This document shows, piece after piece, positions 9,510-20,125 of a stretch of DNA of 64,000 nt. The notes beneath the pieces were generated by a model, which was not told where the DNA came from, made no database searches, and worked only from the letters and a program-made list of their open reading frames with translations. Position 1 is the stretch's first letter. Each line of letters begins with the position of its first letter. The stretch spans positions 34,596 to 98,595 of the forward strand of contig FNBQ01000015.1 in NCBI GenBank assembly GCA_900102385.1, read 5' to 3'. The translations under genes and the position numbers were made by a program. This stretch comes from Bacteroidales bacterium KHT7. Lineage in GTDB: Bacteria > Bacteroidota > Bacteroidia > Bacteroidales > Bacteroidaceae.

Positions 9510-9809
9510 TTACCAGCTTGCCTTCTTTACACCTGGAATCAAACCGTTTGAAGCCATCTCGCGGAACTGAATACGAGAGATGCCGAACTGACGGATATAG
9601 CCCTTTGGACGACCAGTCAGCTTGCAACGGTTGTGAAGACGGATAGGATTAGCGTTCTTTGGAATAGACTGCAATTTCTGAGCTGCTTCGTATGCCTCAG
9701 CAGCATCGCCTGTGTTAACAATCTTCTTCAAAGCAGCACGCTTCTCAGCATATTTAGCAACAAGTTTAGCTCTCTTTACTTCACGAGCCTTCATTGATTC
9801 TTTTGCCAT
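9510..9809 (-). CDS. rpsN: 30S ribosomal protein S14 (zinc-free form)
   Basis: 99 residues, start [20 protein letters not shown], end KKASW. It has only one cysteine ([13 protein letters not shown]), so the CxxC...CxxC zinc ribbon of the short form is absent; this is the long C-minus paralogue. Together with L36 it shows a ribosome with reduced zinc need. Confidence 0.97.
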   Translation of the reverse strand: MAKESMKAREVKRAKLVAKYAEKRAALKKIVNTGDAAEAYEAAQKLQSIPKNANPIRLHNRCKLTGRPKGYIRQFGISRIQFREMASNGLIPGVKKASW

Positions 9810-9815
9810 ACTTTA

Positions 9816-10370
9816 TTATTTTTTAGCGTCCTTAAATGGTAAACCAAACTCCTTCAGAAGAGCGTAACCCTCCTCGTCTGTTTTCGCAGTTGTAACGAAA
9901 GTGATGTTCATACCCAAAATGCGCTCGATAGAATCGATGTTGATTTCTGGGAAGATGATCTGCTCCTGAATACCCAATGTATAGTTACCACGACCATCGA
10001 ACTTGCTCTCGATACCCTTGAAGTCACGGATACGTGGCAATGCCACGCGAACCAACTTCTCAAGGAACTCGTACATCTTCTCGCGGCGCAATGTTACCAT
10101 GACACCGATAGGCATCTTCTTACGCAACTTGAAGTTTGCAACGTCCTTGCGAGAAACTGTAGCTACAGCCTTCTGACCTGTGATAGCTGTGATCTCATTG
10201 ATAGCAACATCGATGATCTTCTTGTCTGCAGTAGCCATACCAAGACCCTGGTTGATGACAATCTTCTTCAGTACAGGAATCTGCATCTTTGAGCTATAAT
10301 TGAACTGTTTCATCAATGCTGGAGCGATGCTCTCAGCATAGACTTTCTTAAGGTTTGCAGTATTACTCAT
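9816..10370 (-). CDS. rplE: 50S ribosomal protein L5
   Basis: 184 residues, with [12 protein letters not shown], the [18 protein letters not shown] segment and [18 protein letters not shown]5 binds 5S rRNA and bridges to S13. Its start overlaps the rplX stop by 1 nt, which suggests translational coupling. Confidence 0.98.
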   Translation of the reverse strand: MSNTANLKKVYAESIAPALMKQFNYSSKMQIPVLKKIVINQGLGMATADKKIIDVAINEITAITGQKAVATVSRKDVANFKLRKKMPIGVMVTLRREKMYEFLEKLVRVALPRIRDFKGIESKFDGRGNYTLGIQEQIIFPEINIDSIERILGMNITFVTTAKTDEEGYALLKEFGLPFKDAKK

Positions 10371-10690
10371 TACTTAATCTCCTCTCCAGATTTTTTAGCG
10401 ACGCGCACCTTAGTGCCATCTTCGTTAATTTTAATACCCACACGAGTTGGCTTACCTGACTTAGGGTCAACCAAATTCAAGTTAGAGATATGAATAGGGG
10501 CTTCCTGCTTTACGATACCGCCATTTGGGTTCTGAGCACTTGGCTTCTGGCTCTTAGATACCATGTTAAGACCCTCAACGATAGCGCGGTTCTCCTCAAC
10601 GAAGACCTTAACCACCTTACCAGTCTTTCCCTTATCCTTACCAGTATTGACGTAAACTGTATCGCCTTTCTTAATATGTAACTTACTCAT
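10370..10690 (-). CDS. rplX: 50S ribosomal protein L24
   Basis: 106 residues with an N-terminal KOW motif ([23 protein letters not shown]). L24 starts 50S assembly at domain I of 23S rRNA. It is 18 nt after rplN and overlaps rplE by 1 nt. Confidence 0.98.
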   Translation of the reverse strand: MSKLHIKKGDTVYVNTGKDKGKTGKVVKVFVEENRAIVEGLNMVSKSQKPSAQNPNGGIVKQEAPIHISNLNLVDPKSGKPTRVGIKINEDGTKVRVAKKSGEEIK

Positions 10691-10708
10691 TACTGTATAC
10701 TTATAAAA

Positions 10709-11074
10709 TTAAAGTACTTCAGGTGCTAATGAAACAACCTTCATGTTAGCAGCACGCAACTCACGTGCAACAGGACCGAAAATACGACTACCTCTCAACT
10801 CACCTGCATTGTTCAACAATACGCAAGCATTATCATCAAAACGAATATAAGAACCGTCAGCACGACGAATCTCCTTCTTAGTACGTACAATCAAAGCCTT
10901 TGATACCGCACCCTTCTTTACATCACTTGATGGGATAACATTCTGTACAGCGACAACGATAGTGTCACCTACAGAAGCATAACGGCGCTTAGTTCCACCC
11001 AATACACGGATACACTTAGCTTCACGAGCACCGCTGTTATCAGCTACTACCAATCTTGATTCTGCCTGTATCAT
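10709..11074 (-). CDS. rplN: 50S ribosomal protein L14
   Basis: 121 residues, starting [19 protein letters not shown], with a beta-barrel core and the C-terminal FGPVARELR signature. L14 forms inter-subunit bridges and binds the silencing factor RsfS in other bacteria. It is 2 nt after rpsQ. Confidence 0.98.
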   Translation of the reverse strand: MIQAESRLVVADNSGAREAKCIRVLGGTKRRYASVGDTIVVAVQNVIPSSDVKKGAVSKALIVRTKKEIRRADGSYIRFDDNACVLLNNAGELRGSRIFGPVARELRAANMKVVSLAPEVL

Positions 11075-11076
11075 AA

Positions 11077-11340
11077 TTACTTAGCTCTTTCAATAATTTC
11101 AACTAGTCTCCATCTCTTAGTCTTGCTCAATGGACGAGTCTCCATGATCAAAACTGTATCACCAACATGACTGTCATTCTTTTCGTCATGTGCATGGTAC
11201 TTCTTAGTCTTGCTAACGAACTTACCATAGATAGGGTGTTTCTCCTTAAACTTAGCGGCAACAACAATAGTCTTATCCATCTTGTCGCTAATAACAACAC
11301 CTGTTCTCTGCTTTCTTAAATTTCTTTCCATGAGGAGCAT
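11077..11340 (-). CDS. rpsQ: 30S ribosomal protein S17
   Basis: 87 residues as given ([16 protein letters not shown] start), or 84 if the second ATG at 11331 is used; relatives normally begin at MExRNLRK, so the second is plausible. The first ATG overlaps the rpmC stop as TAATG, which favours coupled re-initiation. OB fold with KHPIYGKFV and [15 protein letters not shown]. Confidence 0.95.
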   Translation of the reverse strand: MLLMERNLRKQRTGVVISDKMDKTIVVAAKFKEKHPIYGKFVSKTKKYHAHDEKNDSHVGDTVLIMETRPLSKTKRWRLVEIIERAK

Positions 11341-11534
11341 TATTTTTTAAGTTCTCTCTGACGCAATTCTGACTTCATACGAGCAATCGTACGGCGCAAC
11401 GCCTTAATCTGTGCAGTGTTCTGCAACGGAGAGATTGAATGATTTAACTTCATCTGATTGTAGTTAGCTACCTCAGTCTCTATTCTTTCAGCTAAATCCT
11501 TATCTGACAATTCTCTTACTTCTGCTATCTTCAT
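11340..11534 (-). CDS. rpmC: 50S ribosomal protein L29
   Basis: 64 residues forming two helices ([21 protein letters not shown] ... [18 protein letters not shown]). L29 is at the tunnel exit beside L23 and helps dock trigger factor and SRP. It is 2 nt after rplP and overlaps rpsQ. Confidence 0.97.
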   Translation of the reverse strand: MKIAEVRELSDKDLAERIETEVANYNQMKLNHSISPLQNTAQIKALRRTIARMKSELRQRELKK

Positions 11535-11536
11535 AA

Positions 11537-11962
11537 TTAAGCGTTTTTATCGTAATCACGTCTAACAATAAACTTTGTAGTCACTGGGAGCTTCTGAGCA
11601 GCAAGGCGCAAAGCCTCCTTAGCGATTTCATAAGGTACACCTTCTACCTCGAAGATGATACGACCAGGAGTCAATGGGAATACGTATCCTACTGGATCAC
11701 CCTTACCCTTACCCATTCGGACGTCGGCTGGCTTCTTAGTGATTGGTTTATCAGGGAAGACACGAATCCAAATCTGACCCTCACGCTGCATATAACGTGT
11801 TACAGCAACACGGGCAGCTTCAATCTGACGACCTGTAAGCCATCTTGTATCCAAAGACTTGATACCGAATGTACCGAAGGCCAACTGGTTACCTCTCTGG
11901 GCATTACCTTTGCAGCGGCCCTTTTGCGGTCTTCTATATTTGGTTCTTTTTGGTTGTAACAT
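11537..11962 (-). CDS. rplP: 50S ribosomal protein L16
   Basis: 141 residues; [20 protein letters not shown] start, [20 protein letters not shown] and [21 protein letters not shown]16 positions the A-site tRNA near the peptidyl-transferase centre. It is 13 nt after rpsC. Confidence 0.98.
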   Translation of the reverse strand: MLQPKRTKYRRPQKGRCKGNAQRGNQLAFGTFGIKSLDTRWLTGRQIEAARVAVTRYMQREGQIWIRVFPDKPITKKPADVRMGKGKGDPVGYVFPLTPGRIIFEVEGVPYEIAKEALRLAAQKLPVTTKFIVRRDYDKNA

Positions 11963-11975
11963 AATGTCTAACTAA

Positions 11976-12707
11976 TTAGCGATTGTTGTTCTTTTTGTTT
12001 CTGAAATTTCTCTTGCCGTTGTTGTTACCATTACCACGACCATTCTCCTTAGCCTGAACGAAGTTAGGCGCAAGATCTCTCTTGCCATAAACCTCACCCT
12101 TGCAGATCCATACCTTGATACCAAGCAAACCAACCTTAGTCAGAGCCTCAGTGTGGCAATAGTCGATATCTGCACGGAAAGTGTGCAATGGAGTACGGCC
12201 TTCCTTGAACATTTCAGAACGTGCCATTTCTGCTCCGTTAAGACGACCTGAGATCAAAACCTTGATACCCTCAGCACCCATTCTCATAGTGTTTGCAACA
12301 GCCATCTTGATAGCACGGCGATAAGCAATCTTACCCTCTACCTGGCGAGCGATGTTGTTAGCAACAATGACTGCATCGAGTTCTGGCTTCTTTATCTCGA
12401 AGATGTTGATCTGGATGTCCTTATCAGTAATCTTCTTCAACTCTTCCTTAAGTTTGTCAACTTCCTGGCCACCCTTACCAATGATAATACCCGGACGGGC
12501 AGTGCAAACAGTAATAGTAACGAGCTTCAATGTACGCTCTATAACGATTCTTGAAACGCTAGCCTTAGCAAGACGAGCATTCAGGTACTTGCGGATTTTG
12601 CTGTCCTCTAGCAGAGAATCGCCGAAGTTCTTGCCGCCATACCAATTAGAATCCCAACCACGGATAATACCAAGTCTGTTACTTATCGGATTAACTTTCT
12701 GTCCCAT
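11976..12707 (-). CDS. rpsC: 30S ribosomal protein S3
   Basis: 243 residues: an N-terminal KH domain with the [11 protein letters not shown] loop, then the S3 C-terminal domain ([26 protein letters not shown]), and an Asn/Gly/Arg-rich tail of about 25 residues ([15 protein letters not shown]). S3 lines the mRNA entry tunnel and has helicase activity with S4 and S5. Confidence 0.98.
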   Translation of the reverse strand: MGQKVNPISNRLGIIRGWDSNWYGGKNFGDSLLEDSKIRKYLNARLAKASVSRIVIERTLKLVTITVCTARPGIIIGKGGQEVDKLKEELKKITDKDIQINIFEIKKPELDAVIVANNIARQVEGKIAYRRAIKMAVANTMRMGAEGIKVLISGRLNGAEMARSEMFKEGRTPLHTFRADIDYCHTEALTKVGLLGIKVWICKGEVYGKRDLAPNFVQAKENGRGNGNNNGKRNFRNKKNNNR

Positions 12708-12711
12708 CTAT

Positions 12712-13116
12712 TTAGTCTTTATCATTAGTTTTTGTATCAACGTACAAAGTCACGTGATTTGAACGTTTGCGGATTCTGTAACCTCTACCCTGTGGTGCTG
12801 GTCTCATTCTCTTAAGAGTTACACCCTCGTCAACAAATGCTGTAGTTACAAAAAGTTCGCCCTCTTCAGCCTTGCGATCATTCTTCTGTTCCCAGTTTGC
12901 GATTGCTGAGCGCAACAACTTTTCTACGCCAGCAGAAGCAGCCTTGCTTGAGAACTTCAAAGTACCAAGTGCTCTATTAACCTCCATTCCACGAATCATG
13001 TCAACAACATATCTCATCTTGCGTGGTGAAGAAGGAACATTTCGCATTGTAGCGAAAGACTGGGTTTTCTGTGCCTCTTTTCTTGCAGCAGAAGCAATCT
13101 TCTTTCTTTTGCCCAT
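12712..13116 (-). CDS. rplV: 50S ribosomal protein L22
   Basis: 134 residues. The globular part and the long beta-hairpin ([22 protein letters not shown]) that lines the exit tunnel are clear. The N-terminal 15 residues are a basic extension ([15 protein letters not shown]) ahead of the usual start region. It is 4 nt before rpsC. Confidence 0.97.
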   Translation of the reverse strand: MGKRKKIASAARKEAQKTQSFATMRNVPSSPRKMRYVVDMIRGMEVNRALGTLKFSSKAASAGVEKLLRSAIANWEQKNDRKAEEGELFVTTAFVDEGVTLKRMRPAPQGRGYRIRKRSNHVTLYVDTKTNDKD

Positions 13117-13157
13117 GATTATATTATTCTTCTTTTTAATCTTAACAAATCTCGTTC

Positions 13158-13421
13158 CTATTTCTTACCTGCGTGGCCGCCGAATCTGCGTGTTGGAGCA
13201 AATTCACCTAGTTTGTGACCAACCATGTTCTCAGTAACATAAACAGGAATAAATTTATTTCCGTTGTGAACTGCAACTGTATGTCCCACGAAATCTGGGG
13301 AAATCATTGAAGCTCTAGCCCATGTTTTAACAACGTTCTTCTTGCCACTCTCATTCATAGCAAGTATCTTCTTCTCAAGACTTACGTTGATGTATGGACC
13401 TTTTTTTAATGAACGACTCAT
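13158..13421 (-). CDS. rpsS: 30S ribosomal protein S19
   Basis: 87 residues, start [19 protein letters not shown], with the conserved [29 protein letters not shown] core (quoted here only by its ends: GHTV to LGEF). S19 sits on the 30S head and pairs with S13. 20 nt after rplB. Confidence 0.98.
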   Translation of the reverse strand: MSRSLKKGPYINVSLEKKILAMNESGKKNVVKTWARASMISPDFVGHTVAVHNGNKFIPVYVTENMVGHKLGEFAPTRRFGGHAGKK

Positions 13422-13441
13422 AATTTACTCAATTAACTTAG

Positions 13442-14266
13442 TTACTTTTTAGCTCTTTCGATAATATACTTGTTAGACTGCTTCTTTGGACGTCTTGTCT
13501 TAAGACCCTTAGCATACAATCCCTTACGTGAACGTGGGTGACCACCAGACTGACGACCTTCACCACCACCCATTGGGTGATCAACTGGGTTCATAACGAC
13601 ACCACGGTTGTGTGGACGACGGCCCAACCAGCGTGAGCGACCTGCCTTACCTGATGACTCAAGTGAGTGGTCTGAGTTACCTACGCTACCGATTGTAGCC
13701 TTGCATGTGCCCAAAACTTTGCGAAGCTCGCCTGAAGGCAACTTGATAACGCAATAGTCGCCGTCACGTGAAGTTAACTGAGCGAAATTACCTGCAGAAC
13801 GAACAAGGAGAGCGCCCTGACCAGGACGAAGCTCGATGTTGTGTATTACAGTACCGACAGGGATGTTCTGCAATGGAAGTGCATTACCAACCTCAGGTGC
13901 TGCCTTCTCTCCAGACATCAGAGTACTGCCAACCTGCAGACCGTTAGGAGCAATAATATAACGCTTTTCACCATCAGCGTAGAACAGCAATGCGATACGA
14001 GCCGAACGGTTTGGATCGTACTCAATTGTCTTTACTACAGCTGGAACACCATCCTTCTCTCTCTTGAAATCGATAAAACGGAATTTTCTCTTGTGACCGC
14101 CGCCGTTGTAGCGCATTGTCATCTTTCCGACATTGTTACGGCCACCTGTTGAACGCTTACCGTATACAAGAGATTTTTCTGGTACTGATGCAGTAATTTC
14201 TTCGAAAGTACCAATAATCTTGTGTCTCTGACCCGGTGTTGTGGGCTTAAATTTACGTACTGCCAT
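13442..14266 (-). CDS. rplB: 50S ribosomal protein L2
   Basis: 274 residues; N-terminal OB domain and C-terminal SH3-like domain with the highly conserved [13 protein letters not shown] loop (His implicated in peptidyl transfer and subunit association). It is 7 nt after rplW and precedes rpsS. Confidence 0.98.
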   Translation of the reverse strand: MAVRKFKPTTPGQRHKIIGTFEEITASVPEKSLVYGKRSTGGRNNVGKMTMRYNGGGHKRKFRFIDFKREKDGVPAVVKTIEYDPNRSARIALLFYADGEKRYIIAPNGLQVGSTLMSGEKAAPEVGNALPLQNIPVGTVIHNIELRPGQGALLVRSAGNFAQLTSRDGDYCVIKLPSGELRKVLGTCKATIGSVGNSDHSLESSGKAGRSRWLGRRPHNRGVVMNPVDHPMGGGEGRQSGGHPRSRKGLYAKGLKTRRPKKQSNKYIIERAKK

Positions 14267-14273
14267 CTTTTAT

Positions 14274-14720
14274 TTAAATATTACTATAAAAATCAATAGT
14301 ATCGCCTTCCTTCAAAGTCACAATTGCTTTCTTGACAGCGTTTGTGCGGCCCTTAATAAGACCTGCCTTTGTGTAGCGGCTCTTGTTTCTACCTGCGTAG
14401 TTAACAGTGTTAACTGCTACAACTGTTACGTTGTATAGAGTCTCAACCTCCTTCTTAATCTCAAGTTTGTTAGCCTCTGGCTTTACAAGGAAACCATACT
14501 TTACCTGAGCCGGCTTAGTGTAAGAGTAAACTGTCTTCTCCTTCTGAACGCCGCCTTTGTACTTGCCATTCTTTGTCTTTACAACATACTTGACAACTTC
14601 AGCGGTTGCATTCTTAGCCTGAGCATTCTTCTCTGAGGTGTAAAGCTTCTTATCTTCAGAAGACTTAGTTGTGATTGCAGTCATTTTCTCTGTAATCAGC
14701 GGTTTGATAATAAATGCCAT
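14274..14720 (-). CDS. rplW: 50S ribosomal protein L23 with inserted segment
   Basis: 148 residues, against about 96-100 for most bacteria. The N-terminus (MAFIIKPLITEKMTAIT) and everything from KYGFLVKPEANKLEI to the end (TLKEGDTIDFYSNI) are normal L23, but some 50 residues rich in Lys, Ala, Ser and Tyr lie between them, about residues 18-68. L23 is the tunnel-exit dock for trigger factor and SRP, and the insert is near the first beta strand. A strong Shine-Dalgarno (AAGGAGGT) precedes the start. The reading frame is intact and the flanking genes normal, so this is a real insertion and not a frameshift. Confidence 0.95.
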   Translation of the reverse strand: MAFIIKPLITEKMTAITTKSSEDKKLYTSEKNAQAKNATAEVVKYVVKTKNGKYKGGVQKEKTVYSYTKPAQVKYGFLVKPEANKLEIKKEVETLYNVTVVAVNTVNYAGRNKSRYTKAGLIKGRTNAVKKAIVTLKEGDTIDFYSNI

Positions 14721-14732
14721 ATTCTAACCTCC

Positions 14733-15362
14733 TTACTTGATTAAGATTTTTTCAATTTCCTTCAATGAACTCTCAGTAACGACCAAAGCGTCTGCGTTCA
14801 ACACCTTGTAAGTGTTAATTGCAGAAGCGATAGCTACGTCAGCGCGCTGGATATTACGAGCAGACAAATATACATTTTTATTTGCTTCTGGCAAAACTAC
14901 AAGCAACTTTTTATCAGCAACTTTGAGATTATTTGACATAGCAACGAACTCCTTAGTCTTTGGAGCCTCAAAATTGAAATCCTCAACTACCAAAATAGCG
15001 TTTGCCTGAGCCTTGTAAGACAAAGCACTCTTACGAGCAAGAGCCTTAACTTTCTTGTTCAACTTGAAGCCATAGTCGCGTGGAGTTGGACCGAATACAC
15101 GACCACCACCAACCAAAACTGGAGAGTTGATATCACCACGACGAGCGCCGCCGCCACCCTTCTGACGACCAAGCTTGCGAGTAGAACCGCTAACCTCACT
15201 TCTTTCCTTAGACTTTGCTGTACCCTGACGCTGATTAGCCATGTACTGCTTTACGTCAAGATAAATAGCATGATCGTTAGGCTCGATAGCAAAGATTGCA
15301 TCGTTAAGAGTAACCTTCTTACCGGTTTCCTCGCCCTTAATATTTAATACATTAACTTCCAT
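14733..15362 (-). CDS. rplD: 50S ribosomal protein L4
   Basis: 209 residues. The internal loop ([19 protein letters not shown]) reaches into the exit tunnel, and the C-terminal alpha/beta domain is typical. In E. coli L4 represses the S10 operon, but no leader equivalent was seen here. Overlaps rplC by 1 nt. Confidence 0.98.
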   Translation of the reverse strand: MEVNVLNIKGEETGKKVTLNDAIFAIEPNDHAIYLDVKQYMANQRQGTAKSKERSEVSGSTRKLGRQKGGGGARRGDINSPVLVGGGRVFGPTPRDYGFKLNKKVKALARKSALSYKAQANAILVVEDFNFEAPKTKEFVAMSNNLKVADKKLLVVLPEANKNVYLSARNIQRADVAIASAINTYKVLNADALVVTESSLKEIEKILIK

Positions 15363-15979
15363 TATTTCTCAATTATTACGATTGAACCTTTACATCCCGG
15401 AACAGAACCCTTAATCAAAAGAAGGTTGTGCTCAGGAATAACCTTTAACACCTGTAGGTTGTGAGTAGTTACACGGTCGCCACCCATCTGGCCGCCCATG
15501 CGCATACCCTTGAATACCTTTGCTGGGTATGAACAAGCACCGATAGAACCTGGCTTACGCAGACGGTCGTCCTGACCGTGAGTGCTCTGGCCTACACCAC
15601 CGAAACCATGACGCTTAACAACGCCCTGGAAACCCTTACCCTTAGATGTACCAACAACGTCAACATAGTTAACATCGTTGAACAGCTCAACTGTAATTAC
15701 GTCACCGAGGTTGTACTCAGTGTCAAAATCTTTGAATTCGGCCAAGTGGCGCTTTGGTGTTACACCAGCCTTCTTAAAGTGTCCCATCATTGGCTTAGAA
15801 GTATTCTTCTCCTTAGCATCCTGGAAACCTACCTGAACGGCAGCGTAACCATCTTTCTCGACACTCTTAATCTGAGTAACAACACAAGGACCTACTTCGA
15901 TAACAGTGCATGGTACGTTCTTACCCTCGGCACTGAATACGGATGTCATTCCGATTTTCTTTCCTAATAATCCTGGCAT
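15362..15979 (-). CDS. rplC: 50S ribosomal protein L3
   Basis: 205 residues, start [19 protein letters not shown], with the conserved [19 protein letters not shown] loop near the peptidyl-transferase centre and [20 protein letters not shown]3 is one of the first proteins to bind 23S rRNA. It lies 32 nt after rpsJ. Confidence 0.98.
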   Translation of the reverse strand: MPGLLGKKIGMTSVFSAEGKNVPCTVIEVGPCVVTQIKSVEKDGYAAVQVGFQDAKEKNTSKPMMGHFKKAGVTPKRHLAEFKDFDTEYNLGDVITVELFNDVNYVDVVGTSKGKGFQGVVKRHGFGGVGQSTHGQDDRLRKPGSIGACSYPAKVFKGMRMGGQMGGDRVTTHNLQVLKVIPEHNLLLIKGSVPGCKGSIVIIEK

Positions 15980-16011
15980 TTCAGTAATTTTTAATAAAAT
16001 CTTTTAATGTA

Positions 16012-16317
16012 CTAAACCTTAATCTCAACTTCTACACCACTTGGAAGCTCAAGCTTCATCAAAGCGTCAACAGTCTTAGCTGTAGAGCTATAGATGTCGA
16101 TAAGTCTCTTGAATGAAGAAAGCTCGAACTGCTCGCGAGACTTCTTGTTAACGAATGTAGAACGGTTAACAGTGAAGATACGCTTGTGTGTTGGCAATGG
16201 AATAGGACCGCTAACGATAGCGCCTGTTGCCTTAACTGTCTTTACAATCTTCTCGGCAGACTTGTCAACCAAGTTGTGATCGTAAGATTTTAGTTTAATT
16301 CTAATTTTCTGACTCAT
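16012..16317 (-). CDS. rpsJ: 30S ribosomal protein S10 (NusE)
   Basis: 101 residues; [20 protein letters not shown] start and the [17 protein letters not shown] loop that inserts into the 30S head. S10 is also NusE and links transcription to translation. Gene separated from fusA by 94 nt that contain a strong hairpin. Confidence 0.98.
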   Translation of the reverse strand: MSQKIRIKLKSYDHNLVDKSAEKIVKTVKATGAIVSGPIPLPTHKRIFTVNRSTFVNKKSREQFELSSFKRLIDIYSSTAKTVDALMKLELPSGVEVEIKV

Positions 16318-16352
16318 TTTGTTTTATTAAATTGTTAATATAATAAGGAGTA

Positions 16353-16394
16353 AGAGGTATGCCAGTTAAGAGTCATTCGCTAACTGGCACCTCT
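16353..16394 (-). promoter_or_regulatory. Strong intercistronic hairpin between fusA and rpsJ
   Basis: TGCCAGTTA (16360-16368) pairs with TAACTGGCA (16381-16389). A second helix, AGAGG (16353-16357) with CCTCT (16390-16394), extends the stem to 14 bp across a 2-nt bulge. No U-tract follows on the minus strand, so simple termination is unlikely; an attenuation, processing or r-protein-binding site between the str and S10 parts of the operon fits better. Confidence 0.5.
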
Positions 16395-16411
16395 AACTCG
16401 ATTTATCCTAA

Positions 16412-18532
16412 TTATACAAGATCTGTACGACCCTTGCACTCCTCAAGCACAGCCTTAGCGATTGAGCTTGATACTGGTGCGTGATGATCGTAAGTCATTG
16501 AAGATGTTGCACGACCTGAAGTGATAGTACGAAGTGCTGTAACGTAACCGAACATCTCAGCAAGTGGAACCATAGCCTTGACGATACGAGCACCAGAACG
16601 GCTGCTTTCCATACCCTCAACCTGGCCACGACGCTTGTTCAAGTCACCGATAACATCACCCATGTTCTCCTCTGGAGTTACAACCTCAAGCTTCATCATA
16701 GGCTCCATCAAGACTGGCTTAGCCTTAGCACATACATTCTTGTATGCCTGAAGTGCACAGATCTCGAATGAAAGCTGGTCTGAATCCACTGGGTGGAATG
16801 AGCCATCCTCAAGAACAACCTTCAAAGAATCCATTGGGAATCCGCCAAGAACACCGCTCTTCATTGCATTCTCGAAGCCCTTCTGTACAGATGGGATGAA
16901 CTCCTTAGGAATGTTACCACCAGTAACCTCGTTAACGAACTGAAGACCACCTTCCTTGAAGTCCTCATCAACAGGACCTACATTAACGATGATATCAGCG
17001 AACTTACCACGACCACCAGACTGCTTCTTGTAGATTTCACGGTGACCCATTACAGTCTGAGTGATAGCCTCCTTATAGTTAACCTGTGGCTTACCTTGAT
17101 TACACTCAACCTTGAACTCACGCTTCAAACGGTCGATAATGATATCCAAGTGAAGCTCACCCATACCTGAGATAACTGTCTGACCGCTCTGCTCGTCAGT
17201 TCTAACAGTAAATGTTGGATCCTCCTCAGCAAGCTTAGCAAGACCGATACCCAACTTATCAACGTCGCTCTGAGTCTTAGGCTCGATTGCGATACCGATA
17301 ACTGGCTCTGGGAACTCCATTGACTCAAGTACGATTGGTGCATCCTCGTCAGCAAGTGTATCACCAGTACGGATATCCTTGAAACCAACACCTGCACCGA
17401 TATCACCAGCACCGATTACGTCAACTGGGTTCTGCTTGTTTGAGTGCATCTGGAACAAACGGCTTACGCGCTCCTTCTTACCTGAGCGAACGTTGTAAAC
17501 GTAAGAACCAGCCTCTACCTTACCTGAGTAAACACGGAAGAATGTCAAACGACCAACGTATGGGTCAGTTGCAATCTTAAATGCAAGAGCAGCAGTCTTC
17601 TCATCCTCTGCAGGACGACGATCCTCCTCAGCACCAGTGTCTGGGTTTGTACCAACAACAGCTGGAGTATCTACTGGAGAAGGCAAGAACATACAAACAT
17701 AGTCGAGCAATGTCTGAACACCCTTGTTCTTGAATGAAGAACCGCAGCACATTGGAGTAATCTGCATAGAAAGCGTACCCTTGCGGATAGCAGCGATAAG
17801 TTCCTCATTTGTGATAGAAGAAGGATCCTCGAAGAACTTCTCCATCAAAGCCTCGTCGCACTCAGCAGCATACTCAAGAAGTTTTGTTCTCCACTCCTCA
17901 GCCTCGTCTGCCAACTCAGCAGGAATATCCTCTACATCGTAGTCAGCACCCATTGTCTCATCGTGCCAAAGGATAGCCTTCATCTTAATAAGGTCAACAA
18001 CACCCTTGAAGTTCTCCTCTGCACCGATTGGAATATTGATAGGCACAGCTGTAGCACCAAGTACATCCTTCATCTGACGAACAACATCGAAGAAGTTAGC
18101 ACCAGAACGGTCCATCTTGTTAACATAACCGATACGTGGTACATTGTACTTATCAGCCTGACGCCATACAGTCTCTGACTGTGGCTCAACACCACCTACT
18201 GCACAATATGTAGCAACTGCACCGTCGAGTACACGAAGTGAACGCTCAACCTCAGCAGTAAAGTCAACGTGTCCCGGAGTATCAATCAAGTTGATCTTGT
18301 ACTGGTGATTATCCCAGTTCCAGAATGTAGTTGTTGCAGCTGAAGTAATAGTGATACCACGCTCCTGCTCCTGTGCCATCCAGTCCATTGTTGCGCCACC
18401 TTCGTGAACCTCACCAATCTTGTGAGTCTTACCAGTGTAGAAAAGGATACGCTCAGAAGTTGTTGTCTTACCGGCATCGATGTGAGCCATGATACCAATA
18501 TTTCGTGTAAAGTGCAAATCTGTTTTTGCCAT
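16412..18532 (-). CDS. fusA: Elongation factor G
   Basis: 706 residues, full length. G1 is [20 protein letters not shown]3 is DTPGHVDF and G4 is NKMD. Domains II to V follow, including GMGELHLDI and the C-terminal [11 protein letters not shown] and [14 protein letters not shown] segments. It drives ribosome translocation and, with RRF, recycling. It lies between rpsG (21 nt) and rpsJ, the canonical str arrangement, and is likely the main translocase and not the EF-G2 paralogue found in some Bacteroidetes. Confidence 0.97.
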   Translation of the reverse strand: MAKTDLHFTRNIGIMAHIDAGKTTTSERILFYTGKTHKIGEVHEGGATMDWMAQEQERGITITSAATTTFWNWDNHQYKINLIDTPGHVDFTAEVERSLRVLDGAVATYCAVGGVEPQSETVWRQADKYNVPRIGYVNKMDRSGANFFDVVRQMKDVLGATAVPINIPIGAEENFKGVVDLIKMKAILWHDETMGADYDVEDIPAELADEAEEWRTKLLEYAAECDEALMEKFFEDPSSITNEELIAAIRKGTLSMQITPMCCGSSFKNKGVQTLLDYVCMFLPSPVDTPAVVGTNPDTGAEEDRRPAEDEKTAALAFKIATDPYVGRLTFFRVYSGKVEAGSYVYNVRSGKKERVSRLFQMHSNKQNPVDVIGAGDIGAGVGFKDIRTGDTLADEDAPIVLESMEFPEPVIGIAIEPKTQSDVDKLGIGLAKLAEEDPTFTVRTDEQSGQTVISGMGELHLDIIIDRLKREFKVECNQGKPQVNYKEAITQTVMGHREIYKKQSGGRGKFADIIVNVGPVDEDFKEGGLQFVNEVTGGNIPKEFIPSVQKGFENAMKSGVLGGFPMDSLKVVLEDGSFHPVDSDQLSFEICALQAYKNVCAKAKPVLMEPMMKLEVVTPEENMGDVIGDLNKRRGQVEGMESSRSGARIVKAMVPLAEMFGYVTALRTITSGRATSSMTYDHHAPVSSSIAKAVLEECKGRTDLV

Positions 18533-18553
18533 AATATAACTTCTTTTAAATGA

Positions 18554-19030
18554 TTAGAATCTGAAGTGAGCAAATGCACGGTTAGCCTCGGCCATACGGT
18601 GCATATCTTCCTTACGCTTGAAAGCACCACCCTGCTCGTTGTAAGCATCCATGATCTCAGATGCAAGCTTGTCAGCCATAGTCTTACCACCACGCTTACG
18701 AGCAAAAAGGATAAGATTCTTCATTGAAATAGACTCCTTACGATCTGGACGGATCTCTGTTGGAACCTGGAATGTAGCGCCACCGATACGGCGTGACTTA
18801 ACCTCAACCTGTGGAGTTACGTTTTCCAAAGCCTTCTTCCAGATTTCGAGAGCTGATTTCTCCTCATTTGAAAGTTTTGCTTTTACAGTCTCAAGAGCTG
18901 CATAGAAAATCTCATAAGATGTATTCTTCTTTCCATCATACATCAGATGGTTCACAAACTTAGAAACCTTTGTGTCATTGAAAACAGGATCTGGAAGGAT
19001 CACTCTTTTCTTTGGTTTTGCTTTTCTCAT
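18554..19030 (-). CDS. rpsG: 30S ribosomal protein S7
   Basis: 158 residues, start [19 protein letters not shown], with [19 protein letters not shown] and the C-terminal [11 protein letters not shown]7 nucleates the 16S 3' domain and in E. coli represses the str operon. The gap to rpsL is 143 nt, the longest within the operon. Confidence 0.98.
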   Translation of the reverse strand: MRKAKPKKRVILPDPVFNDTKVSKFVNHLMYDGKKNTSYEIFYAALETVKAKLSNEEKSALEIWKKALENVTPQVEVKSRRIGGATFQVPTEIRPDRKESISMKNLILFARKRGGKTMADKLASEIMDAYNEQGGAFKRKEDMHRMAEANRAFAHFRF

Positions 19031-19173
19031 TGTTTTGATAAATAATGTTTAGTTTGGGGCTGCTTTCGCTCTTCAACGGTTCCACCGAACCATTTACTCA
19101 ACCTTGTGCTTCCAACAAACAAAACAAATTAAATAATTAATAGTTTAAAAGGGATTTTTGTTCTCTGTACGAA

Positions 19174-19554
19174 TTACTTACCAGCCTTTGGACGCTTAGC
19201 ACCATACTTAGAACGACGCTGTGTACGGTTTGCAACTCCTGCAGTATCAAGTGTTCCGCGAACAATGTGATAACGTACACCCGGAAGGTCCTTAACACGA
19301 CCACCGCGAACAAGCACGATTGAGTGCTCCTGCAAGTTGTGTCCCTCACCTGGGATGTAAGAGTTAACCTCCTTAGAGTTTGTCAAACGAACACGAGCAA
19401 CCTTTCTCATTGCTGAGTTAGGCTTCTTAGGGGTTGTAGTGTAAACACGAACACAAACACCGCGACGCTGTGGACATGAATCCAAAGCAGGTGACTTGCT
19501 CTTGTCTTCCAATACCTGTCTTCCCTTTCTTACTAACTGTTGAATAGTAGGCAT
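19174..19554 (-). CDS. rpsL: 30S ribosomal protein S12
   Basis: 126 residues, start [13 protein letters not shown]. The two decoding-centre loops [16 protein letters not shown] and [13 protein letters not shown] have the wild-type lysines at the usual streptomycin-resistance positions. It is the first gene of the operon. Confidence 0.98.
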   Translation of the reverse strand: MPTIQQLVRKGRQVLEDKSKSPALDSCPQRRGVCVRVYTTTPKKPNSAMRKVARVRLTNSKEVNSYIPGEGHNLQEHSIVLVRGGRVKDLPGVRYHIVRGTLDTAGVANRTQRRSKYGAKRPKAGK

Positions 19555-19606
19555 TTTGTTTTTATTAAATTATTATATTATTTGTAATTATCCGATTTAA
19601 ACCTTT

Positions 19607-19637
19607 TGGGCAGTGCCCATTTTGGACTGCAAAATTA
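19607..19637 (-). promoter_or_regulatory. Promoter and leader hairpin of the rpsL operon
   Basis: On the minus strand TAATTTTG (19637-19630) matches the Bacteroidetes -7 element; no TTG is seen at the ideal -33 spacing. Transcription would begin near 19625, giving a leader of about 70 nt that opens almost at once with a small GC-rich hairpin TGGGCA-C-TGCCCA (19619-19607). The hairpin could be a 5' stabiliser or regulatory site; this is inference. Confidence 0.5.
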
Positions 19638-19696
19638 CTAATAAAATTCCAAATAACCGTACCTTATAATAAGTTTCATATCCTACCGTATTAAAA

Positions 19697-19714
19697 TTTA
19701 ACATCTTTTAACAT
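19697..19714 (-). repeat. Two 10-bp-spaced ATGTTAAA motifs upstream of the rpsL promoter
   Basis: On the minus strand ATGTTAAA occurs at 19714-19707 and again at 19704-19697, exactly one helical turn apart and about 60-80 bp upstream of the -7 element. A similar 10-bp-spaced motif (ATGTTAACAA, three units) precedes the small-RNA promoter at 36874. This could be an activator or UP-like site. Confidence 0.4.
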
Positions 19715-19851
19715 TTATTAAGAATTATGGAGTGGTTTTACCTCTTTTAAGATCTAAAACAGACACAATCAGCAAAATTCAAAATAATGTTTCACAACAT
19801 ATTTTCTCGATTATTGAGCGGTGCATTATGCGAATTACAACCTTATTATAT

Positions 19852-19871
19852 ACACCTATTCGGAATAATAT
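19852..19871 (+). repeat. IS982-end-like sequence
   Basis: This 20-bp stretch matches the IS982 terminus at 63694-63713 at 15 of 20 positions, with the core ATTCGGAATAA against GTTCGGGATAA. No transposase remains nearby. It may be a relic of an insertion or a miniature element; on its own the match is suggestive only. Confidence 0.35.
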
Positions 19872-20125
19872 CCCGGCGATTCTGGGAAACGCTCAGGGAT
19901 AACAATACTACGAACCATCTGCATTTCTTTTAATGATTATCCTCAATTATCTGGAGAACACCTATCAGCCCAATAACCTAACAGCAACACATTTGAAGAA
20001 ATCCTGCCCTCACTTTAAGCGTAATACAGAAAATTTCAGTTTAGCTTAATTACGATAATATTCTATTGCTTTGACAGTATGGCTATTCACAGGCTACCCT
20101 CCGGCATTTTATTGGCTATGGATTG

